Origin: Solibacillus sp040274725
GTDB taxonomy: Bacteria; Bacillota; Bacilli; Bacillales_A; Planococcaceae
Direction: 5' to 3'
DNA: 64,000 nt
Assembly (NCBI GenBank): GCA_040274725.1
Contig: JBEMAQ010000014.1
Coordinates: 34,184 to 98,183 of the forward strand
This document shows positions 24,656 through 34,526 of the stretch, piece after piece. How positions within the stretch are numbered: position 1 is the first letter of the stretch; each line of letters begins with the position of its first letter. The translations under genes were made by a program, and so were the position numbers. The notes under the pieces were generated by a model. That model saw nothing but the letters and a program-made list of their open reading frames with translations, did not search any database and was not told the origin of the DNA.

Positions 24656-24740
24656 ATGTGATTTGTGTTCCATCGTTGTTACATAGTATAAAACACATCG
24701 GAATACTAAGTCAATAGATAGTTTTAAATTTTCTAACTTT

Positions 24741-25721
24741 TCACATTTTACTAAAATGCCATTCATCGTTCAACCACTCACGCGTTATTAATCCTCGCTG
24801 TTCAGCTAGTAATGTCAGCCCAATAACATCCGAAATCGTAAATACAAAAAACTTTGCAAAGCGCGGACCATAAATTGCTTCACCTAAACTCGTTGCTGTC
24901 TCATGTCCATCTGCAATTTTCGCAACAACCTTTTGCAATTTGTACTCGGTTTTCTTTATACTGTTTTCCATCACTTCAGTTGCATTTGAAAACAGCTCTC
25001 CATGCCCTGCAAAAACTGTGCTGATCGGAACTTTTTGCATGTTTTGGATAGAATCAATGTACTGTATTGTCGGATTCATCAGTTGCCCTGCATCATCATG
25101 GTCAACAAGCGCATTTGTCACACCGCTTGCAAGTAAAAAATCCCCGGCAAATAGCCAATTCGTCTCGCTATCATATAAACAAACCGAATCCGGCGAATGC
25201 CCCGGTGCTGCGAGTACGTCTAGCCCCGCAATTTGCTCTCCATCACAAATCGTCAAAAGATCCGTATGTAGCATCACGCGCTCTTTATTTGTTAGCGTCG
25301 CCTCAAGCCTCGCCATACGCTCCGATGCAAATTTCATCACATTATACTGTGCATACAACTCATAATAGAAATCTAGCTTTTGACGTAAGTAGTCCTCTTC
25401 ACATTTTAAGCGTGGAATCGCAATGTCACTTGCATACACCGGCATGCCGTACTTTTCTACAAGTGTGTTCACCATCCCAATATGGTCCGCGTGAAAATGT
25501 GTTAGCACAATGCGATTAATCCTGGCTGCATCTAGACCATATTCCGCAAGCTTGTCCCAGAAAAACTGCTCAAACTCGGGCGTGTCAATCCCCGCATCAA
25601 TCAGTGTCAAATCCTCTCCGTGCTGATACATATAGCAATTGATACTATCCATACCGTTATAATCAGTCGGCATCATGATTGGATAAACAATCTTATTCCC
25701 ATGCTTCATTACTTCATTCAT
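24741..25721 (-). CDS. Metallo-beta-lactamase-fold hydrolase
   Basis: The 326-residue protein has the MBL metal motif VLTHFHADHIG, then AAPGHSPDSV, FAGDFLLASGV and VFAGHGELF, the usual order of metal ligands in glyoxalase-II-like hydrolases. A helical C-terminal third carries a winged-helix look. ATG 25721 has GGAGG upstream. It lies downstream of the catabolic cluster but is separated from the MFS gene by 300 bp with a hairpin, so membership in that pathway is uncertain. Substrate unknown. Confidence 0.88.
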   Translation of the reverse strand: MNEVMKHGNKIVYPIMMPTDYNGMDSINCYMYQHGEDLTLIDAGIDTPEFEQFFWDKLAEYGLDAARINRIVLTHFHADHIGMVNTLVEKYGMPVYASDIAIPRLKCEEDYLRQKLDFYYELYAQYNVMKFASERMARLEATLTNKERVMLHTDLLTICDGEQIAGLDVLAAPGHSPDSVCLYDSETNWLFAGDFLLASGVTNALVDHDDAGQLMNPTIQYIDSIQNMQKVPISTVFAGHGELFSNATEVMENSIKKTEYKLQKVVAKIADGHETATSLGEAIYGPRFAKFFVFTISDVIGLTLLAEQRGLITREWLNDEWHFSKM

Positions 25722-26018
25722 CTCCTACCTCCTTCCAACAATTACTATTAATATAGCACTCCTCTTAACACAAAGAAAATGCCCCGAAAAACAATTCGAG
25801 GCATCTCTTTTCACATTATTATTTCACAACAGTTTTTCATGTTTTCACCTTATCTCCTGTTGTAAAATTGTGCTATAGTAATATTTGGACATCAAACAGT
25901 GAAAAGGTTCGCCGCCTTACACGCCTTCTATTTAACTTTCGCCGGGAAAATAGAGCTGTGTATCACTTGCTTTGGTGTTCTTTTTTGTTTATTCCACATA
26001 AAGAATCCCTCCAAATAA
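25722..26018. terminator. Intergenic region with terminator hairpin
   Basis: ATGCCCCGA (25784-25792) and TCGAGGCAT (25801-25809) form an imperfect stem with T-rich flank on the minus strand, a likely end of the MFS transcript. The remaining 200 bp show no credible ORF. Confidence 0.5.
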
Positions 26019-27281
26019 TTATACCTGTACAGTCGTTACTTCCGGCTCAACTACCTGTTCTGCTGGCTTCCCAACTTTTGAAGGAGCCGTTTCTTTAAAG
26101 AATAATGTGAACACAAGCGCAATTACTGCCGCACCCGCTGCAACAAACATGGGTGTTTGAATACCAAATTGATCTGCTAGTGCACCGTTGACCATTGGAT
26201 TTAAGAAACCACCGAATAATTCACCAATACCAATTGTTAAACCTACCGCAAGACCTGAATAGCGTAGTGGTACTGATTCAACTGGAATAACCGACATCGA
26301 CATCCCAATTACACCTGAACCTGCTGCACCAATAAATAATAGTGCCATTAGTAGTGGCACGGACTCTACAAATACAACTGAAATCGGTACTAAAATAAGT
26401 GCAAATGCCGAAAGTATCGACGCTGGCTTACGTCCGATTTTCTCTGAAAGCATCGGAATCGCAAAGCCGAAAATTGCATATCCAACACCAAATGCCGCCA
26501 TAACAAAACTCATTGTTGTACTCGATAAACCTTTTGCTTGTACAAAATACGTTGGCGCAAAAATTTGGAACGCCATTAATGTTGTCATGAATAAGCTGAA
26601 TGTAATGATTGATAAAATGATATTCCGATTTTTCAGTACATCCTTTACCTTCACCTTTTCAGTCGATTTTGTTTCATGCATTGAATGGAATTTTTGTGAA
26701 TCTGGATTTTTCACCTTCATAAAAATAAATGCTGAAATAATAATCCCAGGAATAATTGTTAAATAGAATGCCATATGCCAATCAAACTGATTCGCAAGTG
26801 CTACGATTGCTACTGGTGCTAAAATGCTCCCAAATAGCGCGTTACTCGTATTCATCGTGAAGCCTAAGTTAAAGCCGCGACGACGCTCTGATGATTCAAT
26901 CGCTAAAATCGACTGCGTTTGTGGGATTAGTGGCCCTTCTACAATCCCCATAAGTAAGCGAAGTACAAATAGCATCGCAAATGATTGCGCGAAGCCGTGC
27001 AGTAATGAAATTAATGAGAATGCTAATACAAGTATGGCAAGCATTGTTTTTTTACTTTTGACTTTATCGGAAATAAAGCCTCCCAGTGGACCCGATACCG
27101 ACCACGTAAGTGCCAGTGCTGCACCGAGTAAACCTAGATGCGTATAGTTTAAGCCCAAATCCTCAGACATCATCGGGAATAAATAGTTAATCGCTAATCG
27201 GTCAAAGAATACAAAGCCGATTGCGAAGAAGAAAATAACGACAAGCGTATTTTCATATGACCATCCTTTTTTATTGCTCAT
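26019..27281 (-). CDS. MFS transporter (likely substrate importer of the catabolic cluster)
   Basis: The 420-residue protein has twelve hydrophobic helices, the loop-2-3 motif GGFISDKVKSKKTM and AIPMLSEKIGRKPAS between helices 8 and 9. It fits the organic-anion/aromatic-acid group of the major facilitator superfamily. ATG 27281 is chosen because a GTG four codons upstream overlaps the ribosome site GGAAGG. It is last in the minus-strand catabolic gene series, so uptake of the pathway substrate is the natural guess. Confidence 0.9.
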   Translation of the reverse strand: MSNKKGWSYENTLVVIFFFAIGFVFFDRLAINYLFPMMSEDLGLNYTHLGLLGAALALTWSVSGPLGGFISDKVKSKKTMLAILVLAFSLISLLHGFAQSFAMLFVLRLLMGIVEGPLIPQTQSILAIESSERRRGFNLGFTMNTSNALFGSILAPVAIVALANQFDWHMAFYLTIIPGIIISAFIFMKVKNPDSQKFHSMHETKSTEKVKVKDVLKNRNIILSIITFSLFMTTLMAFQIFAPTYFVQAKGLSSTTMSFVMAAFGVGYAIFGFAIPMLSEKIGRKPASILSAFALILVPISVVFVESVPLLMALLFIGAAGSGVIGMSMSVIPVESVPLRYSGLAVGLTIGIGELFGGFLNPMVNGALADQFGIQTPMFVAAGAAVIALVFTLFFKETAPSKVGKPAEQVVEPEVTTVQV

Positions 27282-27435
27282 ACAACAAAACACCTTCCTT
27301 TAATCACATATTATTTTTAATACGGTGAGGCAAAATGGGTGTTACTTTTGTATTTCTAAGCTGATTACTTCACAGTTACCGCCTGTACGTTTGTGAAAGC
27401 GAGATGAATGCAAGTTTCCCTGCACTCACCTCAAA

Positions 27436-28380
27436 TTATTTCTGTGTAGATGCTACTTTTGCATTTAAAAACTCACTAATAAACGCATAAACTCCGCTAT
27501 ATTCCGGTAAATGCGTCCACTTGCCTAAAAAGCCATGCGTTACACCGTCATAACGTTTTACCGTCACGGATACCCCTGCTTTTTGTAACTTTTCCGCATA
27601 CAACTCACCCTCATCACGGAACGGATCATACTCCGCTGTAATGACAAGTGCCGCCGGTAAATCCGCTAAATTATCCTCACGCAGTGGCGAAACAAGCGGG
27701 TCATCCGTATCAACGCCGCCCATTAAATAAAAGCCATTCATTTCCGCTAATTGTGCGCTCTCCACAAAATAGCCCGTGCCGTTTTCCGTTAATGATGGAT
27801 AGCGGAACGTCGAAAAATCTAAATCGAGCGATGGGTACAGTAGCACCTGCTTTGAAATCGCTAATTCGTTTTCCGCGCGCGCCTTTAATGTAACGGCTGC
27901 CACTAAGTTACCACCTGAGCTATCACCAGCTAGCGCTAGATTTTCGCCGTCCCACTTTAATGTCTCACTGTTTTCCGTTACCCACTTTGTTGCCGCGTAG
28001 CAATCAACAAGTGCCGCTGGATACGGATGCTCCGGTGCGAGACGGTAGCCCACTGACACGACCTTTTGACCTGACGCCTTGCATAAGGCACGCGCTACAT
28101 CATCATGGCTATCAAGCGTACCTGATAAAAACGCGCCACCGTGGAAATACATTAATACCGGGTACGCCTCCTGCTCATCTGGTGTATAAATACGCAAAGT
28201 TAGCGTTGCTTCAGGCGTTGAAATCGTCACGTCCTCCACATGCTGCACTTGCACACGCTCTTCAACAGGTAAACTCGGTACATCGAATACTTTACGATGC
28301 TCCTCAGGCACAATTCGGTGATTCGGATCGTGTTTTGGAATAATGTTTAAAATATTTTGGATTTCTGGATGTACAGGCAT
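27436..28380 (-). CDS. Alpha/beta hydrolase, HSL/esterase family
   Basis: This is a 314-residue serine hydrolase of the hormone-sensitive-lipase type: oxyanion motif MYFHGGAFLSG, nucleophile elbow LAGDSSGGNLVAA, acid at ITAEYDPFRDEG and a C-terminal His in GVTHGF. The family hydrolyses short-chain and aryl esters. ATG 28380 has AAGGAGG seven bases upstream. Together with the CocE-like hydrolase it suggests that the cluster handles esterified compounds. Confidence 0.92.
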   Translation of the reverse strand: MPVHPEIQNILNIIPKHDPNHRIVPEEHRKVFDVPSLPVEERVQVQHVEDVTISTPEATLTLRIYTPDEQEAYPVLMYFHGGAFLSGTLDSHDDVARALCKASGQKVVSVGYRLAPEHPYPAALVDCYAATKWVTENSETLKWDGENLALAGDSSGGNLVAAVTLKARAENELAISKQVLLYPSLDLDFSTFRYPSLTENGTGYFVESAQLAEMNGFYLMGGVDTDDPLVSPLREDNLADLPAALVITAEYDPFRDEGELYAEKLQKAGVSVTVKRYDGVTHGFLGKWTHLPEYSGVYAFISEFLNAKVASTQK

Positions 28381-28486
28381 CTGAAAACCTCCTTTTGTTA
28401 TAGTTTTTATGCTGTAGCACATTATTTTAAAAAACTTAAAAAACGACTTGATTTTTTGGGAAGTTTTATAGCAATGTGATACAATA

Positions 28487-28523
28487 AGGCTGATTATTTT
28501 CCAAGACTAAAATAATCAGCCTA
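28487..28523. terminator. Hairpin between hydrolase and monooxygenase genes
   Basis: AGGCTGATTATTTT and AAAATAATCAGCCT pair over 14 bp. The T-run is weak, so termination may be partial. Confidence 0.55.
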
Positions 28524-28528
28524 AAAAT

Positions 28529-29644
28529 TTAAAGGTGAGCTTTTTCTGGGAATGCCGTTTTCGCCTGATCCGTTGGGAATTGGCGAGATAGATTTTGATA
28601 AAGCTTCGTAATTGGTTTTCGTTGCTCCTCGTAATTTTTCAAAGCTTCAGCAGGTGTTACAGCACCAGCTACAGCTTCAGCAAGTACATCCGCTAATACG
28701 TCCGCATCTTGAATCGCCATATTTGCACCTTGTCCTTGATTATGAAGCATTGCGTGAGCAGCGTCGCCAATTAACGTCACTGTATTTGTGCTCCACTTAT
28801 CGAACGGCTCAAGGTCACTTAATGGACGCGATACAAATTTCTCGAATGGAATTTGTTCTACTACCTTTTGTAATGTTGGACCAAAGCCTTTAATACCTTC
28901 TAGTAAATCTTCTTTTGTCAGCTCTGGACGTAGCGCAAATTCACCCGGAATTGTAATGTCCACTGAAGCTTGACGACGATTTTTCAGTAATGGCATCAAA
29001 TAAAAGGAATTGTCCCCATCTACGTAAATACGCAATGTATTATCCTCTAATGCCATCCCTAGTGCATCCTCAAAATCAATTAGTGCACGGTGCGCTAAGT
29101 AGCCTGAATAGACTGGCTCATGATTTCCGATTACTTTTTCACGAATCGGTGATCGAATGCCATCTGCTGCGATGACAATATCCGCCTCAATTGTTTTCCC
29201 ATTCGCAAACGTTACTTCTGCATGTGTACCATGGTCTACAACATCTACTAAACGGTGATCTAAATGGATTTGGTCTGCCGGAATATTATTCGCCAATAAA
29301 TCTAGTAAATCTGCGCGGTGGATTAAGCGTGTATTAATTGAAAACGAATCGTCGTCCACTAATACCGGCCATGTTTCTTCAATAAATATCATGTCATCGC
29401 CGCCAACAATTTGCATGCGTGGGCTTTCCTCTGTTACAGCCTCTAGCTCATTCCAAAGACCCCATTTTTTAAGTGCCACTACAGATGGTGTACGAATACC
29501 GATTCCTGCACCTACTTCAGCCAAGACATTTGCTTGCTCATACACATCTGCTCGAATTCCTTTTGCCTTTAATGCGACCGCTACTGACGCACCTGCAATA
29601 CCTGAACCAATTACAGCAATTCTTAAATCCTTTTTCTCCGTCAT
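28529..29644 (-). CDS. FAD-dependent aromatic monooxygenase (salicylate-hydroxylase-like)
   Basis: This 371-residue class A flavoprotein hydroxylase has the Rossmann FAD motif IAVIGSGIAGASVAVAL, the DG motif IVIAADGIRS and the second FAD motif VTLIGDAAHAMLHNQGQGANMAIQDA. Relatives hydroxylate phenolic acids with NAD(P)H and O2. It differs clearly from the 3-hydroxybenzoate hydroxylase-like enzyme at 39960-41177, so two separate ring hydroxylations are likely encoded. GGGAGG precedes the ATG. The substrate is not deducible. Confidence 0.9.
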   Translation of the reverse strand: MTEKKDLRIAVIGSGIAGASVAVALKAKGIRADVYEQANVLAEVGAGIGIRTPSVVALKKWGLWNELEAVTEESPRMQIVGGDDMIFIEETWPVLVDDDSFSINTRLIHRADLLDLLANNIPADQIHLDHRLVDVVDHGTHAEVTFANGKTIEADIVIAADGIRSPIREKVIGNHEPVYSGYLAHRALIDFEDALGMALEDNTLRIYVDGDNSFYLMPLLKNRRQASVDITIPGEFALRPELTKEDLLEGIKGFGPTLQKVVEQIPFEKFVSRPLSDLEPFDKWSTNTVTLIGDAAHAMLHNQGQGANMAIQDADVLADVLAEAVAGAVTPAEALKNYEEQRKPITKLYQNLSRQFPTDQAKTAFPEKAHL

Positions 29645-29716
29645 AAAATTTCCCTCCCAAAATGTTTGTTATATATTATTTTCATAGGTTTGCCCTATGT
29701 AAAAATATCGATTTAA

Positions 29717-29745
29717 AGACTGAGCCAACACGAAGTCGGCTCAAC
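29717..29745 (-). terminator. Possible terminator after the GntR gene
   Basis: On the minus strand GAGCCGAC pairs with GTTGGCTC (one G-U). The following sequence is only moderately T-rich. Confidence 0.45.
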
Positions 29746-29748
29746 TAT

Positions 29749-30498
29749 TTAACGATTTACAGTAAACGATAATTTATAATCCTCTGCTCGGTGCACAGCT
29801 CGTCTAAAGCCGATGAGCTGGTCATTGCGCGTGAAAAGCTTTGTCTCCATTATTAACACGGAATCACCTACATGAATTTCCAACATTTTTGCTTCTTCCT
29901 TTGTCGCACTTGCTGCCCAAAGCTGATGGTCTGCTCGCGAAATCGTAATGCCCTGCTCCGATTCTAAAATCGAGAAAACGCTTTCTTTTTCCTCAAGTTG
30001 ACTGGCTGTTGGCTGAAATGTTTTCGGTGTTTGTAAATATGCCGTCGTCCAAACGAGTGGCTGCTGATCAACTAAAATTAAACGCGATATTTTAAGTAAC
30101 TCTTCCTTTGATTTTAAGCGAAGAATACCAATTAACTGCTTCGTCGCCATCACACGCTTCACTGCTAAAACTTTCGAATGACAATCCATCCCCTGCTCAC
30201 GCAAGTAGCTCACTAATCCACCTAGCTCCAGGCCTGGAGGACGTACCGGCAGTTGCTGTACAGGAAATGTCCCTTTCGCGCGCTCACGGTACACATAACC
30301 TTCATTCGCTAGCTCCTTCAATGCTTGGCGAACTGGCGCACGACTCACATGGAATCGTTTCGTTAGCTCCTCTTCGGTGCTAAATGGCTTCCCTTCACTG
30401 CTCTCATTACCTTGCAGCTCTTCTATTAAAATATGTTTAATTTGTTTATATAACGGGATACCTGAGTAACGATCTATCATTCTTTTAGAAGAAATCAC
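29749..30498 (-). CDS. GntR/HutC-family transcriptional regulator
   Basis: The 249-residue regulator has an N-terminal winged helix (IPLYKQIKHILIEELQ, FSTEEELTKRFHVSRAPVRQALKELANEG) and a C-terminal UTRA ligand domain ending FRRAVHRAEDYKL. HutC-type GntR proteins sense pathway metabolites. Its GTG start overlaps the TGA of the CoA-transferase B gene (GTGA), so it is translated with the operon and probably regulates it. A later ATG, seven codons in, has no ribosome site. Confidence 0.9.
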   Translation of the reverse strand: MISSKRMIDRYSGIPLYKQIKHILIEELQGNESSEGKPFSTEEELTKRFHVSRAPVRQALKELANEGYVYRERAKGTFPVQQLPVRPPGLELGGLVSYLREQGMDCHSKVLAVKRVMATKQLIGILRLKSKEELLKISRLILVDQQPLVWTTAYLQTPKTFQPTASQLEEKESVFSILESEQGITISRADHQLWAASATKEEAKMLEIHVGDSVLIMETKLFTRNDQLIGFRRAVHRAEDYKLSFTVNR

Positions 30499-31166
30499 GA
30501 GGCACCCGCCACGCTTTCGGCTAATTTAAGTGGTGCTGCTGTATGCTCCTGCACGTAATCAAACGTAATACCTGGCGCTAGCTCACGTACAACAAGTCCT
30601 GTGTCTGTCACATCAATAATTGCTAAATTCGTATAAATACGGTCTACACAACCGGGTGTCGTTAACGGATACGTGCACTCCTCAACAATTTTCGGTCCTT
30701 GCTTACTCGTATGCTGCATGAATAAAAACACACGCTTACTACCTGCTGTTAAATCCATCGCACCGCCAACACGGCCAAGTACGGTATTTGGCAGTTTCCA
30801 GCTTGCTAAATCGCCTTTTGCAGACACTTGGAATGCACCGAGTACTGCCGCATCTAAATGCCCACCACGAATCATTGCAAATGACTCTGACTGTGAGAAG
30901 TACGCACCGCCTGGAAGCAATGTAATCGGCTCCTTACCTGCGTTTACTAAATCCCAATCCTCCTCACCTGGGGCTGGCTTTGGGCCAAGTCCAAGTAAAC
31001 CATTTTCACTATGCAAAATAATTTCTTTACCTTCTGGAATAAAGTCTGCCACCATCGTCGGTAAGCCGATGCCTAAATTGACATACCAGCCGTCCTCCAA
31101 ATCTTGTGCGACGCGTGCTGCTAATTGTGGCATGGACCAACCAATTACTTGTTTTTCAGTACTCAT
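30495..31166 (-). CDS. 3-oxoacid CoA-transferase family, subunit B
   Basis: The 223-residue beta subunit carries the catalytic glutamate motif HSENGLLGLGP and GGHLDAAVLGAFQVS, as in succinyl-CoA:3-oxoacid and 3-oxoadipate CoA-transferases. With subunit A it moves CoA from a donor such as succinyl-CoA to a free carboxylic acid, forming a CoA ester for the thiolase-like enzyme in the cluster. Start ATG overlaps the stop of subunit A (ATGA). The acceptor acid is unknown. Confidence 0.95.
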   Translation of the reverse strand: MSTEKQVIGWSMPQLAARVAQDLEDGWYVNLGIGLPTMVADFIPEGKEIILHSENGLLGLGPKPAPGEEDWDLVNAGKEPITLLPGGAYFSQSESFAMIRGGHLDAAVLGAFQVSAKGDLASWKLPNTVLGRVGGAMDLTAGSKRVFLFMQHTSKQGPKIVEECTYPLTTPGCVDRIYTNLAIIDVTDTGLVVRELAPGITFDYVQEHTAAPLKLAESVAGAS

Positions 31167-31843
31167 TGGCTTACAACCTCCTTTTGTAGCTGCACTAAAC
31201 GGTGCACATAAACACTCGGTGTAATAACCGTTTCTGGTGCAATGTCGCCTACCTCCACAACCTCATCTACCTCCACAATCGTCACCTTCGCCGCTGTCGC
31301 CATAACAGGATTGAAGTTACGCTGGGTTTTACGGTAAATTAAATTGCCCCAGCGATCCGCCTTTTCCGCCTTTACAAATGCGTAATCCCCAACAATTGCT
31401 TCCTCTAAAATATAGTCACGACCATTGTATGTGCGCATTTCCTTCCCATCGCCTAGCTCGGTATGTGCCCCAGTCGGTGTAAAGAATGCGGCAATACCTG
31501 CACCACCCGCACGAATGCGCTCAGCAAGTGTACCTTGTGGGACAATTTCTAGCTCAATAGTGCCTGCATTTAAACGCGCAACTAAATCATCCGCATGTGG
31601 TCCAACAGGGAATGAGCAAATGATTTTTTTCACTTGATCATTCGAGATTAAAGCCGCCACCCCGTCACTCACTGCCCCTATATTATTCGAAACAACTGTT
31701 AAATCTTTCGCGCCTTGTGCTACAAGTGCCGCGACTAAATGCGAGGGTAAACCACTGCCACCAAAGCCACCAACAAGTAATGTCGAGCCGTCTTGAATAT
31801 CTGCAACCGCACTCGCCGCATTATCAAATTTCTTTTGAATCAT
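31163..31843 (-). CDS. 3-oxoacid CoA-transferase family, subunit A
   Basis: The 226-residue alpha subunit has the class I signature DGSTLLVGGFGGSGLPSHL, then TVVSNNIGAVSDG and AAFFTPTGAHTELG. It pairs with the B subunit directly downstream. Both ends overlap the neighbours by four bases (ATGA), giving tight translational coupling from the MBL hydrolase through to the regulator. Confidence 0.95.
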   Translation of the reverse strand: MIQKKFDNAASAVADIQDGSTLLVGGFGGSGLPSHLVAALVAQGAKDLTVVSNNIGAVSDGVAALISNDQVKKIICSFPVGPHADDLVARLNAGTIELEIVPQGTLAERIRAGGAGIAAFFTPTGAHTELGDGKEMRTYNGRDYILEEAIVGDYAFVKAEKADRWGNLIYRKTQRNFNPVMATAAKVTIVEVDEVVEVGDIAPETVITPSVYVHRLVQLQKEVVSQ

Positions 31844-32784
31844 CTAGTCGTCCCCCCTTCTACAAATGTTAATTCTTTCTCATAACCACTCACCGTGACA
31901 AAAAATGCACACGGTAAATTGCGAGGGTCGCCTTTATATTGAAGTACCTCGGCTACCGCTCCGTATTTTCCGTAAACACTTTCCTCCACTGGCTGCCCTA
32001 CATGCTGCTTCATCAATTGCGCAAGCTTTGCATCCATCGCAAGACTATCTCGTAGTGCGCTTTCAACGTCCGCTCCTTCAATAACCGCGTCATACACTTT
32101 GCCAGCCGCATTTCGGAAATAATGACCTAAATACAGGCGTACCGGATTTAACTCGATTAAGCGTTCAATGCTTTTCCGGTAAAGCGCTGGTGATTCAATC
32201 GTTGGAATGCCGCTCAGCGCACCACCACAAACTTGTACCGCGTCTGCTGCAAATGCATAATTCGCACCGTCTAAAATAAATGTAACAGAGCCAAGTGAAT
32301 GGCCTGGTGTTTCAATGACGGTTAATGTAATACCCGCACCTAAATCGATTTTGTCACCTTCTGCTACTTCAAGCGCCGGCTCCAAGCTATCACCAATGTC
32401 TGTTAATAAAATATTTTTATGACGCACCTTTGTTTCTTCATCTAAATGCACGCCCTGCAAGTTCTCGTAATCACGAATATGTAGCTCGCGATTTTTCAAT
32501 AAGTACGCTTCCTTTTGTGGAATAACAACTTTTGCTTGGCGATTCGTTTTTTCCCACACCGCATGTGCACCACCTAAGTGATCCACATGCCCGTGCGTTA
32601 ATAAAATCCACTGAATGTCTTCGATACGAAAGCCGTTTTCTTCAAGCACCGTTCGGATTTCCTGTGAAGCCGATGCAGCGATTCCTGTATCGATTAAAGC
32701 TGGCTCGGGTGCGTCAATATAATACGCGTACGCAGATGTCGGACCAAACTTGCATTCAATTGGAATAATACGTACGTCTGTCAC
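31840..32784 (-). CDS. MBL-fold hydrolase of the catabolic cluster
   Basis: The 314-residue protein shows the metal motif LLTHGHVDHLGGAH, then ETPGHSLGSVTF, FAADAVQVCGG and LYLGHYF, in the order of a dinuclear-zinc hydrolase. Such enzymes hydrolyse thioesters, lactones or esters. It starts at GTG 32784 with GGGAG upstream and is coupled to the CoA-transferase A gene. A role as a thioesterase or lactonase in the pathway is an inference from position. Confidence 0.88.
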   Translation of the reverse strand: MTDVRIIPIECKFGPTSAYAYYIDAPEPALIDTGIAASASQEIRTVLEENGFRIEDIQWILLTHGHVDHLGGAHAVWEKTNRQAKVVIPQKEAYLLKNRELHIRDYENLQGVHLDEETKVRHKNILLTDIGDSLEPALEVAEGDKIDLGAGITLTVIETPGHSLGSVTFILDGANYAFAADAVQVCGGALSGIPTIESPALYRKSIERLIELNPVRLYLGHYFRNAAGKVYDAVIEGADVESALRDSLAMDAKLAQLMKQHVGQPVEESVYGKYGAVAEVLQYKGDPRNLPCAFFVTVSGYEKELTFVEGGTTR

Positions 32785-32798
32785 GCACCTTCACTCCC

Positions 32799-34499
32799 TT
32801 ATTTTTTATTTAAGACGTTAAATTCTTTCGGAATAAGCGGTAATACTAAACGTGACTGATGGTCTTTATCACGGTAAATTTTGTGTAGTGTCGCACGGCC
32901 ACTTGGTAAATGGTAGCTATCTGGTGGCAGTAGTTTTGCATCTTCACCATCTAGCGGCTCATTACACATTAGCTCTAGCTGAATGCGGTGACCTGGCTGA
33001 ATTAAGAATGAGAACGGATACAGGCGAATCGCATATTCGTTAATCTCACCCGGCGTTACTGATACAGCGCGATTATGTGGATGCCACGGCTCACCGTACT
33101 TTGTTTTTGCCTCATCTAGCTCACGATGCGACGCTTTTAAATAACCAGACGTCATAAGTGTGCGCTGCCCATTTGGTGCCACATCATATAGTTTCGCAAT
33201 AAAGTTTGTATCATCTGTATCAATTTCAGCGAATAAATAAAATGCGCCTGTTCCTGTATATTCAACAGGCTCTAAATATTTATCACTCGTCCATTTGATT
33301 GACTCTGACGTCGTCGTCACTGTCAGCGGTGCCTGGTAGAAACCATCTGGATGTGCATATTCTTTTGCTAATGGCTCTGGCTTTTCGCTAATTTTGTGAC
33401 GTGGACGTAAGTAATACTCTTTTTTCACCTCAGAAGGTAATGGCCAGTGGTCCTCCTGACGCCATTTGTATGACCCTTCAACAGAAAACTGTACAGATGG
33501 CTCATCCATAATGCCGTTATCAATCCCCTTCAGCCAATAGTCATACCAGCGGAACATTTCGTCATGACACTCATGGAACGGTCGCTCTAGCATTGGCGGC
33601 AATGCTTGTAAATCGAGCTTTTTCACACCTTTTACTTCATGGAAGCATTCAAGCGTACCCTCTACATTCCAGCCGCGCCCCCATTTTGCTTGGAAGTACA
33701 CTGGAATATCAACTTCATGCGCTACGGCAATCGGTGCATTATCTCGCCAAAACGGGCCATCAAGGGGGTTCAGTAAATAATCCATCCACAGCTCGTGGCG
33801 ATTCGGATAATTTAATAAGTGAACAAAATCTGACCAATGCGCAATATCTGGGTCTTTTAAGCGCTCTTCTGTAATGCGCGCTAGCTCCTCTGGTGAATAC
33901 ACAAGCGAGCTTTTGCTTACAACATCATTAAACGCATTTCCACTATCACCGCCGCGCCCCTCACGTGATGCACGTGGCATTAACCACATAATGCCGCCGT
34001 GGTAGCACAGCTCATACAGATCAAAGTGTCCACCGTTTGCGAAAATCGCCTTTAAGTGAGGTGGCTTTGCTGCAGCACCTAGAATTTGTACGGATGCAAA
34101 ATACGAAATCCCAATCATACCCACATTGCCATCGCACCAATCCTGTGCAGCAATCCATTCAACAAGGTCGTAAATGTCTTGCCCCTCACCTGGTCCAGCT
34201 GTATTGTAGTTACCGCTCATCGTGCCTTCAGAGCCGCCCGTCCCGCGAATATCCGCAATAATATGCGCATAGCCGTGACCGACAACCTCATGAATATCTC
34301 CTGCCTCAATCGCACCATTCCATAGATGGCTTGGCCTTGCTTGTGGTGGTAATGTTAGTGCCTGTGCCTGTAATTCTTTTCCGTACGGGCTAATGGCTAA
34401 AAGTGCTGGTACCTTTTCTGTACCTTCAGGGCGATAAATATCCGCTGCAAGATGGATACCATCACGCATTTGGACCTTTACATTTTTTGAAATAATCAT
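32799..34499 (-). CDS. CocE/NonD-type alpha/beta hydrolase
   Basis: This is a 566-residue X-Pro-dipeptidyl-peptidase S15/CocE-family enzyme. Seen are the N-terminal MRDGIHLAADIYRP, DIRGTGGSEG, the nucleophile motif GMIGISYFASVQ, and a C-terminal jelly-roll domain with TSGYLKASHRELD and YAIRLYPFSFLIQPGHRI. Members include cocaine esterase and acyl-ester hydrolases. In the cluster it probably opens an ester or amide bond of the incoming compound. It lies 15 bp upstream of the MBL gene. Confidence 0.92.
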   Translation of the reverse strand: MIISKNVKVQMRDGIHLAADIYRPEGTEKVPALLAISPYGKELQAQALTLPPQARPSHLWNGAIEAGDIHEVVGHGYAHIIADIRGTGGSEGTMSGNYNTAGPGEGQDIYDLVEWIAAQDWCDGNVGMIGISYFASVQILGAAAKPPHLKAIFANGGHFDLYELCYHGGIMWLMPRASREGRGGDSGNAFNDVVSKSSLVYSPEELARITEERLKDPDIAHWSDFVHLLNYPNRHELWMDYLLNPLDGPFWRDNAPIAVAHEVDIPVYFQAKWGRGWNVEGTLECFHEVKGVKKLDLQALPPMLERPFHECHDEMFRWYDYWLKGIDNGIMDEPSVQFSVEGSYKWRQEDHWPLPSEVKKEYYLRPRHKISEKPEPLAKEYAHPDGFYQAPLTVTTTSESIKWTSDKYLEPVEYTGTGAFYLFAEIDTDDTNFIAKLYDVAPNGQRTLMTSGYLKASHRELDEAKTKYGEPWHPHNRAVSVTPGEINEYAIRLYPFSFLIQPGHRIQLELMCNEPLDGEDAKLLPPDSYHLPSGRATLHKIYRDKDHQSRLVLPLIPKEFNVLNKK

Positions 34500-34526
34500 C
34501 TCGCTGTCTTTCCCCTCTCGTCTTCT